From: Pseudomonas denitrificans (nom. rej.) | GTDB taxonomy: Bacteria; Pseudomonadota; Gammaproteobacteria; Pseudomonadales; Pseudomonadaceae | DNA: 64,000 nt | Assembly: GCF_008807415.1 (NCBI RefSeq) | Contig: NZ_CP043626.1 | Coordinates: 3,844,001 to 3,908,000 of the forward strand | Reading direction: 5' to 3' | Shown: positions 58,386 to 64,000 of the stretch, in pieces | Numbering within the stretch: position 1 is the first letter of the stretch | Layout of the letters: each line of letters opens with the position of its first letter | Notes under the pieces: model-generated | The model's input: the letters and a program-made list of their open reading frames with translations, nothing else | Database searches by the model: none | Told to the model about the DNA's origin: nothing | Made by a program: the position numbers and the translations under genes

Positions 58386-59828
58386 ATGATCCCAGTAATC
58401 CTTTCCGGTGGCAGCGGCTCGCGACTCTGGCCTCTTTCGCGCAAACAGTATCCCAAGCAGTTCCTCGCCCTGACCGGCGACCACACCCTGTTCCAGCAGA
58501 CCCTGGAACGCCTGGTGTTCGAAGGCATGGAGCCGCCGGTGGTGGTGAGCAACCAGGAACACCGTTTCATCGTCCAGGAGCAGCTCGAAGCGCTGGACCT
58601 GAAAACCCAGTCGATCCTCCTCGAACCTTTCGGCCGCAACACCGCCCCGGCGGTCGCCATCGCCGCCATGAAGCTCATGGCCGAAGGCCGTGACGAACTG
58701 CTGCTGATCCTCCCGGCCGACCATGTGATCGAAGACCAGCGCGCCTTCCAGCGCGCCCTGGCACTGGCCACCAACGCCGCCGAAAAAGGCGAGATGGTGC
58801 TCTTCGGCGTCCCCGCCGATCGTCCGGAAACCGGCTACGGCTACATCAAGTCCGGCGACGAGCGCGGCCTGCCGGACGGCGTCATCCGCGTCGAGCGCTT
58901 CGTCGAGAAACCCGATGAGGCCCGTGCCCAGCAGTTCGTCGAGGAAGGCGGCTACTTCTGGAACAGCGGCATGTTCCTGTTCCGCGCCAGCCGCTTCCTG
59001 GAAGAACTGAAGAAACACGACGCCGACATCTACGACACCTGCCTGCTCGCCCTCGAGCGCAGCCAGCACGACGGCGACCTGATCAACATCGACGCCGCCA
59101 CCTTCGAGTGCTGCCCGGACAACTCCATCGACTACGCCGTGATGGAAAAGACCCGCCGCGCCTGCGTGGTGCCCCTGGCCGCCGGCTGGAACGACGTGGG
59201 CAGCTGGTCGTCGATCTGGGAAGTCCACGACAAGGACGCCGACGGCAACGTCACCATGGGCGACGTGGTGGTGCACGACAGCCACAACTGCCTGGTGCAC
59301 GGCAACGGCAAGCTGGTCTCGGTGGTCGGCCTGGAAGACATCGTGGTGGTCGAAACCAAGGACGCCATGATGATCGCCCACAAGGACCGCGTGCAGGACG
59401 TCAAGAAGGTGGTCAACCAGCTCGACGCCGCCGGCCGCAGCGAGACCCAGAACCACTGCCAGGTCTACCGTCCGTGGGGCTCCTACGACTCGGTGGACAT
59501 GGGCGGCCGCTTCCAGGTCAAGCACATCACCGTCAAGCCGGGCGCACGCCTGTCGCTGCAGATGCACCACCACCGCGCCGAGCACTGGATCGTCGTCTCC
59601 GGCACCGCCCAGGTGACCTGTGACGACAATACCTTCCTGCTCACCGAGAACCAGTCCACCTACATCCCGATCGCCTCGGTCCACCGCCTGGCCAACCCCG
59701 GCAAGATCCCGCTGGAGATCATCGAAGTGCAATCGGGCAGCTACCTGGGCGAAGACGACATCGAGCGTCTGGAAGACGTCTACGGCCGTACCACCGAGAA
59801 CGTGGAGCTGCGCGCCGTCGTGCGCTGA
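58386..59828 (+). CDS. algA: bifunctional mannose-6-phosphate isomerase/GDP-mannose pyrophosphorylase AlgA
   Basis: A 480-aa enzyme that makes mannose 6-phosphate from fructose 6-phosphate and later GDP-mannose from mannose 1-phosphate. The N-terminal pyrophosphorylase has ILSGGSGSRLWPLSRKQYPK at residues 5-24 and the FVEKP motif near 175. The C-terminal isomerase has the zinc-binding QMHHHRAEHWIVVSGTA near 400. I use the ATG at 58,386 (AGGAG upstream); an earlier in-frame ATG at 58,344 adds 14 residues not found in the family. Last gene of the operon, with a terminator after it. Confidence 0.96.
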   Translation: MIPVILSGGSGSRLWPLSRKQYPKQFLALTGDHTLFQQTLERLVFEGMEPPVVVSNQEHRFIVQEQLEALDLKTQSILLEPFGRNTAPAVAIAAMKLMAEGRDELLLILPADHVIEDQRAFQRALALATNAAEKGEMVLFGVPADRPETGYGYIKSGDERGLPDGVIRVERFVEKPDEARAQQFVEEGGYFWNSGMFLFRASRFLEELKKHDADIYDTCLLALERSQHDGDLINIDAATFECCPDNSIDYAVMEKTRRACVVPLAAGWNDVGSWSSIWEVHDKDADGNVTMGDVVVHDSHNCLVHGNGKLVSVVGLEDIVVVETKDAMMIAHKDRVQDVKKVVNQLDAAGRSETQNHCQVYRPWGSYDSVDMGGRFQVKHITVKPGARLSLQMHHHRAEHWIVVSGTAQVTCDDNTFLLTENQSTYIPIASVHRLANPGKIPLEIIEVQSGSYLGEDDIERLEDVYGRTTENVELRAVVR

Positions 59829-59868
59829 TTCCACGCGAGGATCCGGCGCTTCCCCCATCAGCGCCAAT

Positions 59869-59900
59869 GCCCCCGCACCTTTCGGTGCGGGGGCTTTTTT
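59869..59900 (+). terminator. terminator of the alginate operon
   Basis: CCCCGCACC / GGTGCGGGG around TTTC, extended by further G-C pairs and followed by six T, about 40 bases after the algA stop. Confidence 0.92.
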
Positions 59901-59924
59901 ATGGGCGCCTGCCGAGGTACCTGC

Positions 59925-59995
59925 GTAGGGCGCATAACCCGGAACGGGTTATGCGCCGAATTGGCGGATAACGCCTGCGGCGTTATGCGCCCTAC
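59925..59995. repeat. family B dispersed inverted repeat, copy 4
   Basis: GTAGGGCGCATAACCC...GGGTTATGCGCC then GGCGGATAACGCC...GGCGTTATGCGCCCTAC. The right end overlaps the stop codon of the Bro-N gene on the minus strand. Confidence 0.85.
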
Positions 59996-60510
59996 ACGAT
60001 GCCCGGACCCTCGGGGTATTCCAGCCGGCCAATCACCGGCAGATCATCGAACGGCACCCACAACCGCCCGTGCCACTCCAGCACACCCAGGTGCTGATCG
60101 GTCCAGCACAGCTGCCGCTCCCTGGGCCGCAACGCCGGATGCTCCGCGCTACGCAAAGCCGGCACCACCTGGCGATTGAGCCAGTGGCGGATGCTACGGT
60201 TCTCCGGATGGAAGTGAAAGATCAGCGCGGCATAGGCGCCGGACTCGCTGACCAGCAGGGCCTTTTCGTAGTCGCCGCAGCTGTCGCGTATCCAGCAGCT
60301 CTGCAGTTGATCGGCATCGAGGCTGTTGTGCAGGCGCTCGTCCAGCGGCCGGCTGATCAGTCGCCCCAGATCGCTGACGCAGAACCAGGGCTCGTCATCG
60401 AGCAGAAACGCGCGCAACTGGCGGCGGTGACGGATGAAGGTGGTGGGGATGAGGATTTCGTTATCTGAAACAGAACTGCTGCAGACGGAGTTTGTCGAAG
60501 GCTGTTCCAT
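59992..60510 (-). CDS. Bro-N domain protein (phage antirepressor-like)
   Basis: A 172-aa protein resembling the Bro-N/antirepressor fold: RAFLLDDEPWFCVSDLGRLISRPLDERLHNSLDADQ (in pieces) near residues 33-68, LVSESGAYAALIFHFHPENRSIRHWLNRQVVPALR near 86-120. The rest (LCWTDQHLGVLEWHGRLWVPFDDLPVIG) is family-specific. Such domains bind DNA in phages, but there are no phage genes here, so this is probably a domesticated regulator of unknown target. Start ATG has only weak GGAAAC upstream. The TAG stop is formed by the end of a family B repeat. Confidence 0.7.
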   Translation of the reverse strand: MEQPSTNSVCSSSVSDNEILIPTTFIRHRRQLRAFLLDDEPWFCVSDLGRLISRPLDERLHNSLDADQLQSCWIRDSCGDYEKALLVSESGAYAALIFHFHPENRSIRHWLNRQVVPALRSAEHPALRPRERQLCWTDQHLGVLEWHGRLWVPFDDLPVIGRLEYPEGPGIV

Positions 60511-60740
60511 TTTTCAGTTTCCAACAAAGCAGAAACCGCAATTTCCAACGGAAGCGGTAAACCGCCTACTGGGTGTGTTCAGCACCGAGCGCAAAGGTAC
60601 TGTCTCCCAACAGGCTGCGTTAGCCCGCCCGGAACGCTTGGGGATGATACGGAAGTTTCACACGCGAAACTGCGGCACCAATTCATAGGAACGTACATAG
60701 GACGCCAGCACTTATCCCCACCTCGCCGTTACCGGTATCT

Positions 60741-60967
60741 GTAGGAGCGAGCTTGCTCGCGAACCTCCCCTGCCGCCCTACCTGCCAAACGCTTGCGTAG
60801 GATGGGTGGAGCTTGCGATACCCATGCTGCCCCGCGCACGGCAATCGATGGGTATCGCTGCGCTCCACGCCATCCTACGTTTGTGCTTCGCCGTGAGTTC
60901 GGTGGGGATGGGTCCGCTCCTGCGAGGAATCCAGTGCCAGGAGGTTCGCGAGCAAGCTCGCTCCTAC
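60741..60967. repeat. nested inverted repeats: family C pair around family A copy 3
   Basis: A 28-bp perfect inverted repeat (left 60,741-60,768 from GTAGGAGCGAGC to GAACCTCC; right 60,940-60,967 inverse) flanks a second long inverted repeat, 60,796-60,879 (CGTAGGATGG...GCGATACCCAT and ATGGGTATCGC...CCATCCTACG). No gene is visible between the Bro-N gene start and 61,043. Confidence 0.88.
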
Positions 60968-61043
60968 TAGAGCCGCACTACATCAACCCGCCCCACCCCG
61001 CCGCCTGCTAAGGTAATGCTCGATACCCCGCGCGGAGCGCTCC

Positions 61044-61508
61044 ATGCTGTACGGCATCCTGCTGATCGTCACTTGGATCATCCTGCTGATCCGCTACCCC
61101 TCACGCGCCCTGCCGATCTCCGGCGCCGGGCTGGTCGGGCTGGCCTCGGTGATCGCCATCGCCATCTGGCAGGACAACAGCGACACCCGCCAGCTCCAGC
61201 ACCTGGAACTGCGCATCGCCTACCAGCCCGAGCGGTGCCAGCCCGGCCGCCCGCTGGCCGTCAGCCTGAAGAACGGCGCCTCGCGCCCACTGCTGGAACT
61301 GCGCTGGAAAGTCGCCGCCTACCGCCCCGGCGACACCACCGACCTTGCCGAAAACCTCTACGAAGCCCCGCGCTACCGTGGCCCCGGCGCGCTGCTCGCC
61401 GGCGACAGCTGGAGCGACTGCCTGCCGCTGCCGCCGCTGCGCCCCGGCTACCGCGCCAGCACGCTGGAGTTCCGCGCCGAGCGGGTGAGCGGCCGCTTCG
61501 GTAACTGA
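61044..61508 (+). CDS. small membrane protein with periplasmic-type domain, unknown function
   Basis: A 154-aa protein. Two membrane segments at residues 2-17 (LYGILLIVTWIILLI) and 25-42 (ISGAGLVGLASVIAIAIW) are followed by a soluble beta-rich part with LQHLELRIAYQPERCQPGRPLAVSLKN and a Cys pair (ERCQ, WSDCLPL). I do not recognise a function. GGAG precedes the ATG. It lies 60 bases before the SDR gene on the same strand. Confidence 0.75.
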   Translation: MLYGILLIVTWIILLIRYPSRALPISGAGLVGLASVIAIAIWQDNSDTRQLQHLELRIAYQPERCQPGRPLAVSLKNGASRPLLELRWKVAAYRPGDTTDLAENLYEAPRYRGPGALLAGDSWSDCLPLPPLRPGYRASTLEFRAERVSGRFGN

Positions 61509-61568
61509 TTCACCTGCCCCGCACATTCCGGTACGGTAGTCCCGCCCACAGACAAGGACCGCCAGACC

Positions 61569-62399
61569 ATGCCCCAACCCGTCGCCCTCATCACCGGATG
61601 CTCCAGCGGTATCGGCCGCGCCCTCGCCGATGCCTTCCAGGCCGCCGGCTACCAGGTCTGGGCTACCGCCCGCCGCGATGAAGACGTCGCCGCACTCGGC
61701 CAGGCGGGATTGCGTGGTGTGCTGCTGGACGTCAACGACGAGCCTGCCGTCGAGCGACTCGCCGAGCTGCTGCAGCGCGAAACCGGCGGCCTCGATGTGC
61801 TGATCAACAACGCCGGCTACGGCGCCATGGGTCCGCTGCTGGACGGCGGCAGCCAGGCGATCCGCCGGCAGTTCGAAACCAACGTGTTCGCCGTGGTCGG
61901 CGTCACCCGCGCACTGTTCCCGGCGCTGCGGGCGCGGCGCGGGCTGGTGGTGAATATCGGCAGTGTGTCCGGTGTGCTGGTCACGCCCTTCGCCGGTGCC
62001 TACTGCGCATCGAAGGCGGCAGTGCACGCGCTCAACGACGCTCTGCGCCTGGAGCTGGCGCCCTTCGGCATCGAGGTGATGGAAGTGCAGCCCGGCGCCA
62101 TCGCCTCCAACTTCGGCGCCAACGCCAGCCGCGAAATGGCCGCGGTGGTCAGCGAAAACTCCGCCTGGTGGCCGTTGCGCCAATTCATCCAGGCGCGCGC
62201 CGCGGCCTCCCAGGACAAACCCACGCCGGCCAGCGACTTCGCCCGCGAACTGCTGGCCGCCGCGCAGAAGTCCCCGCGCCCGCGCCTGCTGCGCATCGGC
62301 AACGGCAGCCGGGCCCTGCCGCTGCTCTCGCGCTGGCTGCCCACCGGCCTGCTGGACAAGGTGCTGAAGAAGCGCTTCGGCCTCGACGGCTCGCTATGA
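61569..62399 (+). CDS. short-chain dehydrogenase/reductase
   Basis: A 276-aa classical SDR. NAD(P) binding: LITGCSSGIGRALAD at residues 7-21; LINNAGYGAMG near 80; catalytic Ser in NIGSVSG and the YCASK motif near 150. The longer C-terminal tail (LLRIGNGSRALPLLSRWLPTGLLDKVLKKRFG) suggests membrane association and a lipid or steroid-like substrate. The stop overlaps the next ATG. P. aeruginosa has an SDR near tpbA (PA3883, from memory). Confidence 0.92.
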   Translation: MPQPVALITGCSSGIGRALADAFQAAGYQVWATARRDEDVAALGQAGLRGVLLDVNDEPAVERLAELLQRETGGLDVLINNAGYGAMGPLLDGGSQAIRRQFETNVFAVVGVTRALFPALRARRGLVVNIGSVSGVLVTPFAGAYCASKAAVHALNDALRLELAPFGIEVMEVQPGAIASNFGANASREMAAVVSENSAWWPLRQFIQARAAASQDKPTPASDFARELLAAAQKSPRPRLLRIGNGSRALPLLSRWLPTGLLDKVLKKRFGLDGSL

Positions 62400-62749
62400 A
62401 GCACTTCCTCTTCCGCATCGCCCGCATCCTCCTGCCGTTCCTTGTGCTGCAACTGGCCGTGGCCATTGGCGTGACGGCCTACCGGGGCGAACTGAGCACA
62501 GGGGCCCTATGTGAAACCACGATCTACGTCGGCTTCGCCTGTTGCGCGCTGGCCGCGCTGATGTTCAAGGGCGCCAACGACAGTGCCGGCCTGCTGCGCA
62601 ATCGCGAGGTGATGAGCGCCGCCGCCACCTCGAGTCGCCTGTGGCAGGGCCTGATGGCGGATCTCGCCGATGGCCGCGCCTTCGCCATCGCGCTGATGGC
62701 CAGCAGCGCGCTTCTATTCGCCGGTGCCTACTGGCTGAAGGGGTTCTGA
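62396..62749 (+). CDS. small integral membrane protein, unknown function
   Basis: A 117-aa protein with three likely membrane segments: ARILLPFLVLQLAVAIGV, IYVGFACCALAALMF and FAIALMASSALLFAGAYWL. It starts at an ATG overlapping the SDR stop (ATGA) and ends in TGATG with the next gene, so all three are translated together. No family recognised. Confidence 0.75.
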   Translation: MKHFLFRIARILLPFLVLQLAVAIGVTAYRGELSTGALCETTIYVGFACCALAALMFKGANDSAGLLRNREVMSAAATSSRLWQGLMADLADGRAFAIALMASSALLFAGAYWLKGF

Positions 62750-63135
62750 TGACTTACCCGATTCGCTACCTCGCCATTGCCGGCATCTTCGCCGCCTTCT
62801 TTCTCAACGTGGTGGCGCGCGGGCTGCTGCGGGTCGGTGGTGTGCCGGCGACCTTGCTGGTGGCCGCAGTGATCGCCGCCGCCATGGCCTTGTGGTTCGC
62901 CCGCCGGCACAAGCGGCTGGCAGAAACCGGTGAGCGCTGGTGGCTGACCGCGCTGTACGGCGGTGGGTTGGCAGTGCTCTACGCCATCCTCGTCGGCATG
63001 GCGGCGTGGAAGAACACACCCAGCCCGGCGGCGCTGCTGATCTACGCGCTGAGCTACCTGTGCTATCCGCTGTGCGTCTGGTGGTTCTTCCGCCCCGGCG
63101 TGCTGGTGCGCTTCCTGCCCGCCGAACGACGCTGA
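62749..63135 (+). CDS. small integral membrane protein, unknown function
   Basis: A 128-aa protein with about four membrane segments (YLAIAGIFAAFFLNVVA, VPATLLVAAVIAAAMALWF, WWLTALYGGGLAVLYAILVG, ALLIYALSYLCYPLCVWWFF). It overlaps the previous gene at TGATG. The layout resembles small inner-membrane proteins of unknown role beside SDR genes; no function is claimed. Confidence 0.75.
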   Translation: MTYPIRYLAIAGIFAAFFLNVVARGLLRVGGVPATLLVAAVIAAAMALWFARRHKRLAETGERWWLTALYGGGLAVLYAILVGMAAWKNTPSPAALLIYALSYLCYPLCVWWFFRPGVLVRFLPAERR

Positions 63136-63220
63136 GCAGGCTTCACGCTTTCTTCACCTGCTTTTCATCCGGGCACAACCGACCCCTCCCTAAGGTGACG
63201 CGGACCTTAGAGGAGTCTCC

Positions 63221-63892
63221 ATGTCCCTGCCTTCGATTTTCCGTGGCGCCATCGCCGCCACCCTGCTGAGCACTGCAATGCTGGGCATCAGCCCGCTTGC
63301 CCTGGCCGCTGGCGAGACGCAGGCCGACTGGGCCCGGCCGGTGGAGAAGTCGTTCAACCTCTACCAGATGTCGCCAACCCTCTACCGCAGCGCCCTGCCC
63401 GGCAGCGCCGACCTGCCCCAGCTGCAGCGCCTGCAGGTGAAGACCGTGGTGAGCTTCATCAAGGACGATGATCGCGAATGGATCGGCCAGCACGACATGC
63501 AGGCAGTCAGCTTCCCGACCCACGCTGACCGCGTCGACGACGCCGACGTGCTGGAGGTCCTGCGTATCCTGCAACAGGCCGAACAGAACGGCCCGGTGCT
63601 GATGCACTGCAAGCACGGACGTGACCGCACCGGCCTGTTCGCCGCCATGTACCGCACGGTGATCCAGGACTGGAGCAAGGAAGACGCGCTCAAGGAGATG
63701 GTCCAGGGCGGCTACGGCGCCGAAGACGACATGACCGACGCCATCGCCTACGTACAGAAGGCCGACATCGGCAAGCTGCAACAGGCCCTGGCCAGCGGCG
63801 AGTGCAGCACCTCGGCCTTCGCTGGCTGCCAGCTCAAGGGCTGGCTGGCGGACACCTTCGGCGAGGAGCGCCCGCCGCACCCGGCGCACTGA
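63221..63892 (+). CDS. tpbA: TpbA-like periplasmic dual-specificity tyrosine phosphatase
   Basis: A 223-aa phosphatase with a signal peptide (residues 1-29, ending ALAA) and the CX5R signature HCKHGRDRTG, Cys130 nucleophile and Arg136. Blocks NLYQMSPTLYRSALPGSADL, VKTVVSFIKDDDREW and PTHADRVDDADVLEVLR closely match P. aeruginosa TpbA. There it dephosphorylates the diguanylate cyclase TpbB and so lowers c-di-GMP, biofilm and exopolysaccharide. It differs from TpbA in the loop (GRD where I remember GNN). GAGGAG precedes the ATG. Confidence 0.88.
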   Translation: MSLPSIFRGAIAATLLSTAMLGISPLALAAGETQADWARPVEKSFNLYQMSPTLYRSALPGSADLPQLQRLQVKTVVSFIKDDDREWIGQHDMQAVSFPTHADRVDDADVLEVLRILQQAEQNGPVLMHCKHGRDRTGLFAAMYRTVIQDWSKEDALKEMVQGGYGAEDDMTDAIAYVQKADIGKLQQALASGECSTSAFAGCQLKGWLADTFGEERPPHPAH

Positions 63893-63966
63893 TCGGCTTA
63901 TCTGTCACACCGTCATGGCGAGAGTGCGCTAACGTGGGCGCACTCCCACCGTTTTACAGGCAAGCC

Positions 63967-64000
63967 ATGACCACCTCCCGCTTCAGTGCCGTCACCCACA
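63967..64000 (+). CDS. start of a gene cut by the window edge
   Basis: An ATG at 63,967 opens MTTSRFSAVTH and runs off the end. Eleven codons do not allow identification; the ribosome-binding site (ACAGGCAAGCC) is weak. Confidence 0.35.
   Translation, partial: MTTSRFSAVTH

Overview
The window is 64 kb of GC-rich chromosome from a Pseudomonas of the P. aeruginosa lineage. The evidence is gene content and order. It carries rhlB-dauBAR, a complete narK1K2GHJI operon with divergent narXL, the moa/moe molybdopterin genes, ubiUVT, and a complete twelve-gene alginate operon (algD to algA). The proteins closely match P. aeruginosa families, but several genes and intergenic palindromes differ from PAO1 as I remember it. 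That suggests a relative such as the P. nitroreducens/P. citronellolis group; the species is a guess. I saw no rRNA, tRNA, CRISPR array, transposase or prophage.

Layout. (1) 1-11 kb: the end of an acyl-CoA synthetase, a cNMP-binding-domain diguanylate cyclase, an M19 dipeptidase, the RNA helicase RhlB, a chemoreceptor, the D-arginine catabolic operon dauBAR, and a convergent orphan amino-acid-binding protein. (2) 11-27 kb: the respiratory nitrate reductase locus. The minus-strand operon runs narK1-narK2-narG-narH-narJ-narI-PPIase-moaA. The divergent narX-narL pair follows, and between them lie a perfect ANR/FNR box and a 7-2-7 NarL-type site. A small DGC-domain gene with its own ANR-like box comes next. 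(3) 27-34 kb: minus-strand ubiT, ubiV, ubiU (O2-independent ubiquinone synthesis), moeA, moaB, a C69 dipeptidase, moaE, moaD, moaC. These genes supply the quinone and molybdenum cofactor that nitrate respiration needs. (4) 34-41.5 kb: a PIN-PhoH ATPase, a compact operon of MHS-type transporter, M20 amidohydrolase and HDAC-like deacylase divergent from a LysR regulator, and yaaA. (5) 41.5-59.9 kb: the alginate operon behind a roughly 1.1 kb upstream region that still carries an AlgU-type promoter and AlgR- and AmrZ-like sites at P. aeruginosa-like distances. (6) 60-64 kb: a Bro-N-domain protein, a coupled SDR/small-membrane-protein cassette, a TpbA-like periplasmic tyrosine phosphatase and the first codons of another gene.

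The main anomaly is a one-base deletion near the 3' end of algJ (about 57,237). It replaces roughly the last 35 residues of an alginate O-acetylation protein, and is either a sequencing error or a real lesion. Other points of interest are four families of dispersed intergenic palindromes, including one nested inside another at 60.7-61.0 kb and copies inside the nar and alg operons. There are also two matching TCCA-N3-TGGA palindromes at dauB and the neighbouring binding-protein gene (candidate DauR operators), a structured 213-nt spacer between algD and alg8, an 18-bp perfect palindrome upstream of the PhoH gene, and the uncharacterised transporter/amidohydrolase/deacylase operon.
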